Assembly (NCBI RefSeq): GCF_030409335.1
Contig: NZ_JAUFPN010000107.1
Coordinates: 1-64,000 of the forward strand
Length of the DNA: 64,000 nt
Source: Paeniroseomonas aquatica
GTDB taxonomy: Bacteria > Pseudomonadota > Alphaproteobacteria > Acetobacterales > Acetobacteraceae
Reading direction: 5' to 3'
Shown: one piece after another, positions 8,440 through 18,400 of the stretch
How positions within the stretch are numbered: position 1 is the first letter of the stretch
Layout of the letters: each line of letters starts with the position of its first letter
Notes under the pieces: generated by a model
Databases searched by the model: none
Told to the model about the DNA's origin: nothing
The model's input: the letters and a program-made list of their open reading frames with translations, nothing else
Position numbers and translations under genes: made by a program

Positions 8440-9430
8440 ACCAACCCATTTGTGGTCGTACCGACCTGGACGCCGAAGCTCGTAGAGAAATCGAGCAGCT
8501 GGTGGGCGGGTTGCGGGCGGCCCTGGTGATCGATGACACGGCGCCGCCGAAGGAAGGCACGCTCTTGGTCGGGGGGGCGAGCGACAGAGCTGCGGCAGCT
8601 CAGAAGCTCGGCCCATTTGGCTGGAGCGATGGTGTCGATGACGTGCCGATGGTAGCCCGGAGCCCGTCGAGGCTGCGCTCGGCTGCCGCTCTGAGCGCGG
8701 CTTCCAGTTGGCGGAAGCCGGCTCGGCTGGGTTGAAGTCGGGGCTATGGGTTGAAAGGCAGAGCAGGCTTGCGCCTGCGGACTCGATGGCTGGACCTGAG
8801 GCCTTGTGGCTACCGAGGTTGTCCATCACGACGATGTCGCCAAGGCGGAGTTCGGGCACCAGCGCCTGCTCCACGTAGTCCTGGAAGAAGAAGCTGTTGA
8901 TCGGCCCTTCGAAGCACCATCGGTGCGACCATGCCGGTGTTGCGCAGGCCGGCGACGAAGGTGGTGGTCAGCCAATGGCCATTTGGAATGGCGGCCCGCA
9001 GCCGCTTGCCCCGGGGCGCCCGGCCATGTTGGTCAAGGCCCCGTACAAGGCGGAGCCCTAACCATCGATAACACCAAGCGGTCCTGGTCGAGGTAAGGCT
9101 GGGCTTCGACTCAGGCCCAGCGCCGCTTCAGGACGTCCGGGCGATCCCGCTCGGCGGCGTGGGCGATCTTTTTGCGCGTCATCTGCCGCTGGTCGAAGAA
9201 GCGCCACAGCGTGCCGCGCCGATGCCGGCCGAAACACCAAGCTGAGCCAACTCAGCCTCGATCCCCCATAGCATCATGTCAGACTTCGCGTCGACGAGGC
9301 GGAGGATCAGCGCCGCATGTGCCTCGATCTGCGCCAAGCACTCCTGGCCCGACCGAACCTGCCTCCCGCACCGGTGCTACCCATCGGACTGCACCGGCTG
9401 AACTCACCCCACAGCGAGGAGGTGGAGGCG
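8440..9430 (-). pseudogene. degenerate IS630-family transposase
   Basis: The minus strand carries scattered IS630-type transposase pieces in different frames: a KKIAHAAERDRPDVLKRRWA segment near 9180-9110, then LVPELRLGDIVVMDNLGSHK near 8870-8800 with the second catalytic aspartate, then SPDFNPAEPA near 8740, which corresponds to the SPDFNPIE motif holding the final glutamate. Frameshifts, stops and substitutions break it throughout. It lies just behind rfbC and closes the right side of the sugar locus. The boundaries are estimates; no clean inverted repeats were identified. Confidence 0.8.
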
Positions 9431-9754
9431 GTCACCCGACAAGCGACATTGTGTCTATCTTTTCACACGTCTTGCTGCCAGTCTGCGAGGGCATGACGCC
9501 ACCATAGTTCACCGCTGAAACAGGCCGACCCCAGGTTGGTTCTGAACGCCCAAAAACTTTCTCCTTGGAGAGAGTGGGTGAACGCGTGTGAACTCCGTCA
9601 TGCTCGGTGCCATTCAGTTATGGAAATTCGTCTGCTCAGCGCTTGTCTGCTGGGTCTGGTCTGCGCTGAGAGCGTGGACGAGGCCCTGTCTGCCGTAAGC
9701 GCGACACCACCCTTGCCGCTGTCCGTATTCCAGTCGGGCAAGGTCTGAACGCCC
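9431..9754 (+). other. intergenic region, nothing recognised
   Basis: About 320 bp between the IS630 remnant and the acyltransferase gene. A 70-codon open frame at 9536-9748 shows no domain, signal sequence or convincing ribosome site and is not called. The region presumably holds the acyltransferase promoter and the outer end of the IS element. Confidence 0.45.
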
Positions 9755-10945
9755 ATGGCAAACACCCTGAACCACGCCGCCGCGGTCCATGGATCGCGGC
9801 TGCCAGAGCTTGATGCGCTCCGTGGCGTCGCCGCTCTCGTGGTGGTGGTGCATCATGCCTTGGAGATGCTCCGACCGTTCGAGTTGACCGATGGCACGGT
9901 GACAGGTCGCGCCATCCACATCCTCCTCAACTTCTCCCCGTTCCGGGTTCTGGAGTTCGGACGGGGTCCGGTGCTCTTCTTCTTTGTCCTGAGCGGCTAC
10001 GTGCTGACGCGGGCGCTCCTGAAAAGCGGTTCGCCGGGCCTGCTGGCCTTCGCGGCACAGCGCTGCGTGCGTCTTCTGATACCGGTCACCGCCTCGGTCG
10101 TGCTGTCCTGCTCGCTCTATTATCTGGTCGCCGACCCGGCGCTGCTGCAGGGACCGCTCCTCAACCGCTCGCTGACGATCTGGAGCAAGCCACCGGATGT
10201 CGCCGCCGTTCTGCGCGAAGTGGCCTTGCTGCAAACCAACCAGGACCCCACACGGCTGAACAATGTTCTCTGGTCCTTGGCCCATGAGTGGCGGCTGACG
10301 TTGCTGCTGCCGCTGGTGCTGCTGTTCCGTCATCGGATATCGCTGTTGCTGGCCCTGGCGACGGCCGCGACGGGGTTCGGGGCGATGTTCAGCGCCGGTG
10401 AAAATTTCATCATGCTGGGCCCCGAGCTGCACGGCTCCATTGTCGCCACCGTCTATTTCTCGCTCAGCATCGCGAGTGGTGCGGCGCTAGCACTGGCAGG
10501 ACAGGTGCCCGTGCTCTCGCGCGAGCAGCGTATCGCAACTGGAATCGGAATCGTCATGCTGGTCGGCATGACCTCTGACCTGGCCGTCTACCTGGCATCG
10601 GTGCTGTTGATTGTCCTGGCGCAGCAGCCAGGGCGCCTCCAGCAAGTCCTGCGCTGGCGTCCCCTGCTGTGGCTTGGGCAGGTTTCCTTCAGCCTCTACC
10701 TCATCCATTCGTTGATCATGGTCGCTTGGATGTGCCTGCTTTATGGAAGGTTGCCAGACTGGGCCATCGTGGTCAGTGGCGCCCTGCTGGCTGTTCTCGC
10801 AACGCCGCTTTTCTTCCACTGCGTTGAGCGTCCGTCCCGCCACCTGGCGAGGCTTGCCGAACGACGTTTGGTGCGAGACTTGCCGGATAAACTCGAGGCA
10901 GTGCCCGCGCCGTTGAAGCCATCTCTCCATACCAAACTTGAATGA
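9755..10945 (+). CDS. acyltransferase 3 family membrane protein (OafA-like)
   Basis: A 396-residue integral membrane acyltransferase of the type that adds acetyl or other acyl groups to surface polysaccharides or lipids. The N-terminus has the family signature LPELDALRGVAAL followed by VVVHH. About ten hydrophobic segments follow (for example GPVLFFFVLSGYVL, ISLLLALATAATG, LGQVSFSLYLIHSLIMV). It stands downstream of the CDP-sugar locus and may decorate its product. It is convergent with an MFS pump gene, 38 bp from stop to stop. Confidence 0.87.
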   Translation: MANTLNHAAAVHGSRLPELDALRGVAALVVVVHHALEMLRPFELTDGTVTGRAIHILLNFSPFRVLEFGRGPVLFFFVLSGYVLTRALLKSGSPGLLAFAAQRCVRLLIPVTASVVLSCSLYYLVADPALLQGPLLNRSLTIWSKPPDVAAVLREVALLQTNQDPTRLNNVLWSLAHEWRLTLLLPLVLLFRHRISLLLALATAATGFGAMFSAGENFIMLGPELHGSIVATVYFSLSIASGAALALAGQVPVLSREQRIATGIGIVMLVGMTSDLAVYLASVLLIVLAQQPGRLQQVLRWRPLLWLGQVSFSLYLIHSLIMVAWMCLLYGRLPDWAIVVSGALLAVLATPLFFHCVERPSRHLARLAERRLVRDLPDKLEAVPAPLKPSLHTKLE

Positions 10946-10983
10946 CAATAGGCCTGGCCGGACAGGGCGGCGCCCGTTCCCGA

Positions 10984-12498
10984 TCAAGCCGGGCGCGGCC
11001 GGCGGCGGGCCAGCAGCACCAGCAGGATCGCGGCGGCGGAGGCCAGGGTGTACATGCCGAAGGCGTTGACATAGCCGATCATGGCGGCCTGCCGGTTGAT
11101 CTCCCGGCTGAGCGCGGCGAGGCCGGGCAGCGTCTCGATCGTCCAGCCGCCCATCAGGCCAGGTGTCGTCAGCACCCGGTTGTAGGGCGTGACCAGCTCC
11201 GTCATGCGACTGTAGTTCATCGTCGTGGCCTGGATGATTTCGGCGACGCTGAGCGAAATGAACAGGCTGGAGCCGATGTTGCGCAGCAGGTGGAACAGCG
11301 CCATGGCCTCGGCCATGTGGCGGCTCTCGAGGCTGCGGAAGGTCATCACCGTCAGCGGCACCCAGATGATGCCGACCGCGACACCCTGCAGCACGGCGTT
11401 CAGCAGCAGCACCTCCACCCCGACGTTGAGGTCGAGGCTGGCGAGCCAGAGGCCGGAGACCACCAGCAGGCCGAAGCCGATCCCCATGCCGAGCCGCGGG
11501 TCCCAGCGGCCGATCAGCAGGGTGCTGGCGAAGCCGATGATGCCGCCGATGCCGCGGTAGCCGACGATCACGCCGATGATGCTGTCGGGATAGCCGGCAT
11601 GCTGCTGCAGCAGCGAGGGCAGCAGCACGATCGGGGTGAAATTCACCATCCCGTAAATGAAGACCAGCACCATCCCCAGCGCGTAGTCCCGGTTCAGCAG
11701 CAGGCCGAGGTTCAGGAAGGGCCGCGCCGTGGTCAGGCTATGGGCGAGGAAGACGTAGAAGGCCAGCACGGCGAGGCAGGTCTCGAGGATGATCTCGGGG
11801 CTGTCGTACCAGTCCAGCCGCTGGCCGCGGGACAGCACGAGCTGCACGCAGGCGATGGCGGTGGCGAGTGCCAGGAAGCCGGTCCAGTCGAGCGGGATGC
11901 GGATGCCGGGCCGGTCCGCCGGCAGGGTGAGGCGGAGCGCGACGGCGGCGAGCACCCCGGCCGGGACGATCATGTAGAAGGCCCAGCGCCAGTTGTAGGC
12001 CTCGGCCAGCATGCCGCCGAAGACCGGGCCGATGGCCGGGCCGAGCACCACCGTCATCCCGAAGATGGAGCTCACCAGCCCGGCCTGCCGGCGCGGGAAG
12101 CTGTCGAGCACGATGGCATTGGCCAGCGGGATCACCGGGGCGCCGATGCCGCCCTGCAGGATGCGCCACAGCACCACGGTCTCCAGGGAATCCGCCTGGC
12201 CGCACAGCCATGTGGCGAGGGTGAAGCCGCTGACGCAGACCAGCATCACCCGGCGGCGGCCGAAGCGCGTCACCAGGTAGCCGGTCATCGGGGTGACGAT
12301 GGCGGTGGCCAGGATGTTGAAGGTGGTCGTCCAGGCGATCTCGTCCGCCGTCGCCGCCATGGTGCCCTGCATCTGCGGCAGCAGGGTGGAGGCGACCAGC
12401 AGGGTGGTGGCATAGAGCGTCGAGCCGAGCACGACCGAGGCCAGGATCAGGATCCGGCGAGTCAGCGACAGGTCGAGCAGCGTTGCGCTTTCGGACAT
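10984..12498 (-). CDS. MFS drug efflux transporter, DHA2 (EmrB-like)
   Basis: A 504-residue major facilitator protein with about 14 membrane segments, the DHA2 layout. The DHA2 opening is visible (LLVASTLLPQMQGTMAATADEIAW), with GYLVTRFGRRRVML as motif A and LGPAIGPVFGGML as motif C. It probably pumps toxic compounds out across the inner membrane by proton antiport. It is transcribed divergently from the marR-hlyD-MFS operon, with 90 bp between start codons. That gap contains a tandem repeat and a palindrome suited to MarR control. The adaptor encoded across the gap could serve either pump. Confidence 0.9.
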   Translation of the reverse strand: MSESATLLDLSLTRRILILASVVLGSTLYATTLLVASTLLPQMQGTMAATADEIAWTTTFNILATAIVTPMTGYLVTRFGRRRVMLVCVSGFTLATWLCGQADSLETVVLWRILQGGIGAPVIPLANAIVLDSFPRRQAGLVSSIFGMTVVLGPAIGPVFGGMLAEAYNWRWAFYMIVPAGVLAAVALRLTLPADRPGIRIPLDWTGFLALATAIACVQLVLSRGQRLDWYDSPEIILETCLAVLAFYVFLAHSLTTARPFLNLGLLLNRDYALGMVLVFIYGMVNFTPIVLLPSLLQQHAGYPDSIIGVIVGYRGIGGIIGFASTLLIGRWDPRLGMGIGFGLLVVSGLWLASLDLNVGVEVLLLNAVLQGVAVGIIWVPLTVMTFRSLESRHMAEAMALFHLLRNIGSSLFISLSVAEIIQATTMNYSRMTELVTPYNRVLTTPGLMGGWTIETLPGLAALSREINRQAAMIGYVNAFGMYTLASAAAILLVLLARRRPRPA

Positions 12499-12522
12499 GC
12501 GACCGGTTCGGTGCCTTGACGA

Positions 12523-12555
12523 ATAGTGCCTGGGTGATAGTGACCTGGGTACCCA
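12523..12555. promoter_or_regulatory. candidate MarR operator: tandem repeat plus palindrome
   Basis: In the 90-bp gap between the divergent pump and marR genes, ATAGTGCCTGGGTG (12523-12536) is followed at once by ATAGTGACCTGGGT (12537-12550), a near-perfect direct repeat. The second copy runs into the 10-bp palindrome TGGGTACCCA (12546-12555). A possible -35 box for marR, TTGACG, lies at 12516-12521, so a bound repressor would cover the promoter. MarR proteins usually bind such repeats and repress their own and adjacent pump genes. Binding is inferred. Confidence 0.5.
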
Positions 12556-12588
12556 ATTTCGGCGGGACCTTCACCGTGTCGCTCCCCC

Positions 12589-13029
12589 ATGCCGCTCGAT
12601 GACCGCCGCAGCATCGGCTTCCTGATCTCGGACGTGGCGCGGATGATGCGGGCCGCCTTCGACCGCCGGGTGCAGCGGATCGGGCTGACGCGGTCGCAAT
12701 GGCTGGTGCTCAGCCTGCTCTATCGCCGGCCGGGGGTGAGCCAGTCCGAGCTGGCCGAGATGCTGGAGGTGGAGCGGCCGACCGCCGGCCGCATGATCGA
12801 CCGGCTGGAGCGGAAGAACTGGGTGGTGCGGCGGCCGGATGCGGCCGACCGGCGGGTCAAGCGGCTGTTCCTGACCCCCGAGGCCGAGGATGTGCAGGCC
12901 GAGATGGGCCGCATCGCCGAGACGCTGCTGGAGGATGCCATGGCCTCCCTCGCACCGGGCGAGCGGCTGGCGCTGACCGACATGCTAGGGCGGGTGAAGG
13001 GGAGCCTCACCGCGATGGCCCCCGCATGA
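12589..13029 (+). CDS. MarR family transcriptional regulator
   Basis: A 146-residue winged-helix regulator. The helix-turn-helix region is SQSELAEMLEVERPTAGRMI, followed by the wing VVRRPDAADRRVKRLFLT with the DRR motif typical of MarR proteins. It is the first gene of an operon with an HlyD-type adaptor (ATGA overlap) and an MFS pump, and divergent from a DHA2 pump. This arrangement is typical of an autorepressor relieved by a toxic ligand. The tandem repeat at 12523-12555 is a plausible operator. Confidence 0.93.
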   Translation: MPLDDRRSIGFLISDVARMMRAAFDRRVQRIGLTRSQWLVLSLLYRRPGVSQSELAEMLEVERPTAGRMIDRLERKNWVVRRPDAADRRVKRLFLTPEAEDVQAEMGRIAETLLEDAMASLAPGERLALTDMLGRVKGSLTAMAPA

Positions 13030-14114
13030 TCCCGTCCCGCCGCCGGGGGTTGCTGCGCCTGCTGCTGCTGATGGTGGTGCCGGCCCTGGCGGTGGTCGGG
13101 GCGGCCTTCGTCTGGCAGGCCGGGGGGCGGACCATCACCACCGAGAATGCCTATGTCCGCGCCGATATCGTGCAGATCGCGCCCGAGGTCGCCGGCCGCG
13201 TCGCCGAAGTCGCGGTCCGCGACCACAGCCGGGTCGAGGCCGGCGGCCTGCTGCTGCGGATCGACCCCGCGCCCTTCGCGCTGGCGCTGGAGAAGGCGGA
13301 GGCGGAGCTGGATACCGCCCGCGTGCTGGTCGAGACGGCGCGCGCCACCTACCACGAGACCCGCAGCGAGCTGGGCGAGCTCGAGAGCCGGGCGGACTAC
13401 CTCCACCGCCAGGCGCGCCGGCAGCAGGACCTGGCGCTCCGCGGCGTGGCGCCGGCGACCCGGGTGGAGGAGACCAGCAGCGACGCGCAGGTCGCGCGGG
13501 AGCGGATCAACGTGCTGCGCCAGCGCATGCTGCGGCTGCTGACCACCCTGAAGGGCGACCCGGCGCTGGCGGTGGACGAACACCCCTCGGTGCGGGAGAA
13601 GCTGGCGGAACGCGACCGCGCCGCGCTCGACCTGGCGCGCACCACCATCACCGCGCCGATCGGCGGCACCGTCGTGAACATGCGGCTGCAGCGCGGCGAG
13701 CAGGTGCGGGCGGCGGTGCCGGTCTTCGCCCTGGTCTCCGACCGGCGGCCCTGGGTGGAGGCCAACCTCAAGGAGACCACGCTGACCCATGTGGCGGTGG
13801 GCCAGAGGGTCGAGGTGGTGCTGGACATCTACCCCGAGGTCACCTGGGTGGGGGAGGTCGAGAGCATCAGCCCGGCCACGGGGGCGGAATTCGCCATCCT
13901 GCCGCCGCAGAATGCCTCGGGGAATTGGGTGAAGGTGGTGCAGCGGCTGCCGGTCCGGGTGCGGCTGCAGCCCTTCGCCGGGGAGCCGCCGCTGCGGGCC
14001 GGGGTGACGGCGACCGTCTCGATCGACACCGGGCGGCGGCGCAGCCTGGCCGACGTGCTGGACAATCTGGCGAAGCTGGTGCGGCGCGATGCCAGCGCGG
14101 CGGGCGCCCCCTGA
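13026..14114 (+). CDS. HlyD/EmrA-type efflux periplasmic adaptor
   Basis: A 362-residue membrane fusion protein. The parts, in order, are one N-terminal membrane anchor (LLRLLLLMVVPALAVVGAAF), a biotinyl-lipoyl-like half (ENAYVRADIVQIAPEVAGRV), an alpha-helical hairpin (about residues 80-200), the second lipoyl half (TTITAPIGGTVVNM) and beta-barrel domains. It bridges an inner-membrane MFS pump to an outer-membrane channel. The start overlaps the marR stop (ATGA) and the following MFS gene overlaps or directly abuts its end, so the three genes form one operon. No TolC-like channel gene is in the window. Confidence 0.92.
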   Translation: MIPSRRRGLLRLLLLMVVPALAVVGAAFVWQAGGRTITTENAYVRADIVQIAPEVAGRVAEVAVRDHSRVEAGGLLLRIDPAPFALALEKAEAELDTARVLVETARATYHETRSELGELESRADYLHRQARRQQDLALRGVAPATRVEETSSDAQVARERINVLRQRMLRLLTTLKGDPALAVDEHPSVREKLAERDRAALDLARTTITAPIGGTVVNMRLQRGEQVRAAVPVFALVSDRRPWVEANLKETTLTHVAVGQRVEVVLDIYPEVTWVGEVESISPATGAEFAILPPQNASGNWVKVVQRLPVRVRLQPFAGEPPLRAGVTATVSIDTGRRRSLADVLDNLAKLVRRDASAAGAP

Positions 14115-14143
14115 GGGGCGCGGCGCTCGGGCGGCTGCTGCTG

Positions 14144-15469
14144 GTGGGGCTCGGCACCATGGTGGTGCCGCTCGACAGCGCGCTGAACATCGCCTTCCCC
14201 GCCATCACCGCGCATTTCGGCCTGGCGCTGCCGGAGATCCAGTGGATCGTCATCTGCTACGTGCTGACCTACGGCAGCCTCATGCTCGGCATCGGCCGGC
14301 TGGGCGACATCTTCGGCCATCTGCGGGTCTTCCGCGCCGGGCTGGCCTGGAGCGCGGTGGCCTACCTGGCCTGCGCCTGGGCGCCGGACTACGGCTGGCT
14401 GCTGGCCTGCCGCGTGCTGCAGGGCATCGGCGCGGCGCTGGTGATCAGCTGCGGGCCGGCGCTGGTGACCGGTTGGTTCCCCGAGCCGCTGCGGCCCCGG
14501 GTGCTCGGCCTCTATACGCTGATGTTCGCCGCCGGCTCGGTGCTGGGCCCCTCGCTCGGCGGGCTGCTGGTGGCCTGGTTCGGCTGGGAGGCGGTGTTCT
14601 GGTTCCGCTCGCCCATCGCGCTGCTCGCCCTGCTGCTGCTGCGCGGCGGCGAGGCGGCGCGACCCGCCGGGCCACGCGAGCCCTTCGACCTGGCCGGCGC
14701 GGTGCTGCTGGCGCTGGCCATCGGCAGCCTGCTGCTGGCGATCAACCGGCTGGGCGGCGGCGGGCTCGCGGCCCTGCCGCTGGCGGCGCTGTTCCTGGCC
14801 GCCCTGCTCGGCTTCCTGCGGCAGAGCCGGCGCAGCCCGCGGCCCTTGATCGCGCTGGGCTATTTCCGGCTGCCGGGCTTCGCCGCGCTGAACATCGCCA
14901 ATGCCCTGGTCAACCTGGCCGGCTTCGCGGTGCTACTCTTCGTGCCCTACTACCTCACCCGCATCGCCGGGCTGCCGGTGGCCCTGGCGGGGCTGGTGCT
15001 GGCGGCGTCGCCGGCCGGGGCGATGCTGGTTTCGGCGCCGGGCGGCTGGTTGCTCGGGCGGGTGCCGGCGCGGCGGATGGCCGGGATCGGCATCGGGCTG
15101 GTGGCGGCGGGGCTGGGGCTGATGGCGCTGTGGGGGGCGGCCACGCCGCTGGCGCTGCTGGTCCTGGCGCTGCTGCTGCATGGCGCCGGGCTGGGGCTGC
15201 TGCAGGTCAGCTACACCGACAGCGTCACCGCCACCCTGCCGCGGCAGGACCGCGGCGTGGCCGGCAGCCTGGCGATGATGACCCGCACCCTCGGCGTGGT
15301 GACCGCGGCCTCGCTCCTGACGCTGGTCTTCGCCGCCCTGGAGGCCGCGGCGCTGGCCGGCGGCGCGGCGCCGGGCGAGGCCTTCCTCCGGGCCTTCCGG
15401 CTCAGCTTCCTGCTGGCCGCGGCGATCCCGGCGGCGGTGCTGCTGCTCGCCGTTATTCGCCGGGGCTGA
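14144..15469 (+). CDS. MFS transporter, drug efflux type
   Basis: A major facilitator protein of about 441 residues with roughly 14 hydrophobic segments. Motif A-like GRLGDIFGHLRVF and motif C-like VLGPSLGGLL are visible. The start is uncertain. GTG 14144 keeps most of the first membrane helix. ATG 14159 would truncate it. A rare CTG at 14111 overlapping the hlyD stop is also possible. It partners the HlyD-type adaptor upstream in an EmrAB-like system. Its last 17 bp overlap the end of the RND pump gene on the other strand. Confidence 0.82.
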   Translation: MGLGTMVVPLDSALNIAFPAITAHFGLALPEIQWIVICYVLTYGSLMLGIGRLGDIFGHLRVFRAGLAWSAVAYLACAWAPDYGWLLACRVLQGIGAALVISCGPALVTGWFPEPLRPRVLGLYTLMFAAGSVLGPSLGGLLVAWFGWEAVFWFRSPIALLALLLLRGGEAARPAGPREPFDLAGAVLLALAIGSLLLAINRLGGGGLAALPLAALFLAALLGFLRQSRRSPRPLIALGYFRLPGFAALNIANALVNLAGFAVLLFVPYYLTRIAGLPVALAGLVLAASPAGAMLVSAPGGWLLGRVPARRMAGIGIGLVAAGLGLMALWGAATPLALLVLALLLHGAGLGLLQVSYTDSVTATLPRQDRGVAGSLAMMTRTLGVVTAASLLTLVFAALEAAALAGGAAPGEAFLRAFRLSFLLAAAIPAAVLLLAVIRRG

Positions 15470-18400
15470 GCGCCGGGGCGGCCACCGGGTCGGCTGGCCG
15501 GCGGCGCCAGAGCCGCAGGGCCCATGCGCCGAAGTCGTCCACCACCGTATAGACCACCGGCACCACCACCAGGCTGAGCAGGGTGGAGGTGATGAGCCCG
15601 CCGATCACCACCAGCGCCATCGGCGCCCGGAACTCGGCATCGGCGCCGATACCGGCGGCGATATGGGCCATGCCCGCGGTCATCGCGATGGTGGTCATCA
15701 CGATGGGCCGGGCCCGCTTGCGGGCGGCCTCCACCAGCGCGGCGCCGCGGTCGAAGCCGGCGCGGCGGGCCTCCACCGCGTATTCCACCAGCAGGATGGA
15801 GTTCTTGGCGACGATGCCCATCAGCATCAGCACGCCGATCACCGCCGAGACGCCGAGCGCCTTCTGCGCCAGCAGCAGCGCCATCAGCGCCCCGCCGAGC
15901 GACAGCGGCAGCGCCGACATGATGGTCAGCGGCTGCAGGAAGCCGCCGAACAGCAGCACCAGCACGAGATAGACCAGCAGCACCCCGGCGCCGAGCGCCA
16001 TGATGAAGCCGCCGAAGAGCTCGCCCATCACCTCCTTGTCGCCGACCTCGCGTTCCCGCACGCCGGCCGGCAGCGCCTGCATGATCGGCAGGGCGGCGAT
16101 CAGCTTGGTCGCCTCGCCCAGCGGCATGCCGTTGGTCTCGGCCTCGATCGTCGCCTTGCGGACCCGGTCGAGCCGGTCGATCTGGGCGGGGCCGGCGCCG
16201 TGGCGGATCTCGGCCACGGCATCGAGCGGCACCGCGAGGTCGAGCCGGCCGGTGACGCGGAGCGCGCGGAGCGCGTCGAGGTCGTCGCGGGCCTGCTCGG
16301 CCAGCATCACCCGGATCGGGATCTGCCGGTCCGGCAGGTTGAAGCGGGCCAGCGCCTGATCAACGTCGCCGATGGTGGCGATGCGGGCGGTGGCGCCGAT
16401 GGCGGCGGCGGAGACGCCGAGTTCCGCGGCGCGGGCATCGCGCAGCACGATCAGCAACTCGGGCCGCTCGAGGCTGGCGACCGAGCGCGCACCGGACAGC
16501 GACGGGATGCCGCGCATCTGACTTTCCAGCTCCCGCGCCGCGGCGGCCAGCCGGCCGGCGTCGTCGCCGATTAGGGTGATGGAGGCCTTGGCGCCGCTCA
16601 TGCCATCGGCGCCGAAGCGGATGCGGGTGCCGGGGATGGCCTCCAGCGCCGGGCGGATGGCGGTCTCGAATTGCTGCTGGGTCAAAGCGCGCTCGGCGCG
16701 GGGGACCAGGGTGATGATGAGGTTGGCGTTGCGCGGGTCGCCCTGGGTGGTGGTGCTGCCCATGCCGGGCCCCCCGCCGGCGATGCTGGCGGTGCCGAGC
16801 GAGGCGAAGACCGAGGCGACCTCGGGCCGGTCGCGCAGGATGGCCGTCGCGCGGCGGACCGCCGCATCGGTATCGGCCAGGGTGGCACCGGGGGCCAGCT
16901 CCAGCGCCATGGCCGAGCGGCCGCGGTCCGCGGCGGGGATGAAGTCGGAGGGGATCAGCGGCACCAGCGCGACCGAGAGGAGGAAGAAGCCGGTGGCCCC
17001 CGCCAGCGTGGTCTTGCGATGCCCGAGGCACCAGCCGAGCAGCGCCAGGTAGCGGCGGCCGATGCGGCCGTCGCCCACCTCCTCGGACCCCGCCCGCGTC
17101 GTCGGCTTCAGCAGGTAGGCGCCCATCAGCGGCGTGAGCATCCGGGCGACGATGAGGGAGAAGGTGACCGCGGCGGCGACGGTCAGGCCGAACTGGCGGA
17201 AGAACTGCCCGGGGATGCCCGGCATGAAGGCGACCGGGACAAACACCGCCAGGATCGCCCCGGTGGTCGCCATGACCGCGAGGCCGATCTCCTCGGAGGC
17301 ATCCATCGCCGCCCGCCAGGCGCCGCGCTCGGGATGGGTCCGCAGATGGCGGACGATGTTCTCGATCTCGACGATCGCATCATCCACCAGCACGCCGACC
17401 ACCAGGGTCAGGCCGAGCAGGGTGATGTTGCTCAGGGCATAGCCGAGCCAGCTCAGGATCAGGAAGGTCGGGATGAGCGAGAGCGGCATGGCGATGCAGG
17501 TCACCGCCGTCGCCCGCCAGTCCCGCAGGAACAGCCAGACCACGAAGACCGCAAGGGCGGAGCCGACCAGCAGGGCATCGATGGCGGCCCAGAAGCCGGC
17601 CTCGACGAAGGCGACGGTGGAGGTGACCTTGCGGACCTCAACGCCAGGGTGCTGCACCTCCAGCAGGGCGGCGCGCTCGGCGACCGCGCGGGCGACCTTC
17701 ACCTCGGAGGAACCCCGCGTCCGCAGCACCTCGAAGGCGACCACCGGCAGGCCGTTCAGCCGGGCGGCGGTGCGGATCTCGGCGGTGCTGTCCGTCACAT
17801 CCGCCAGGTCGCCCAGCCGGGCGGTGCGGCCGCCGGGCAGGATGATGGGCCGGGCGGCCAGCGCCTCGACCGAATTGGCCGAGCCGAGGGTGCGGATCGA
17901 TTGCTCGCTGGCGCCGAGCGTGCCGCGGCCGCCGGGCAGGTTGATGTTGGCGTCGCGCAGCTGCTGGTTCACCTGCACCGCGGTGATGCCGAGCGCCAGC
18001 AGCCGGTCCGGCCGCAGCGCCACGCGGATTTCGCGTTCCACCCCGCCGATGCGGTTCACCTGCGCCACGCCCGAGATCGACAGCAGCGACTTCGCCACCG
18101 TGTCGGTGACGAACCAGGAGAGCCGTTCGGTGCTCATCGCCGGGGCGGCGACGGTATAGGTCAGGATGGCGCCGCCGGTGATCTCGATGCGGCTGATGAT
18201 CGGGTCGCGGATGGCCGCCGGCAGGTCGGCGCGGATCTGCGAGATCTTGTCGCGCACGTCGTTGGTGGCGCGGTCGACGTCCTTGCCGAGGGCGAATTCG
18301 ATGACGGTGGTCGAGGTGCCGTCCTGCACGATGGAGGTGATGTGCTTGACGTCGCCCAGGCCGGCGACCGCATCCTCCACCCGCCGGGTGACCTGGGTCT

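Noticed and set aside
9536-9748. 70-codon open frame before the acyltransferase
   Set aside because: No ribosome site, no domain and no signal sequence. It lies in the debris next to the IS630 remnant.
10942-12519. 525-codon open frame antisense to the DHA2 pump gene
   Set aside because: Its protein is a low-complexity run of Gln, His, Asp, Arg and Gly with no domain, typical of the frame opposite a GC-rich gene. The MFS gene on the other strand has clear membrane motifs.
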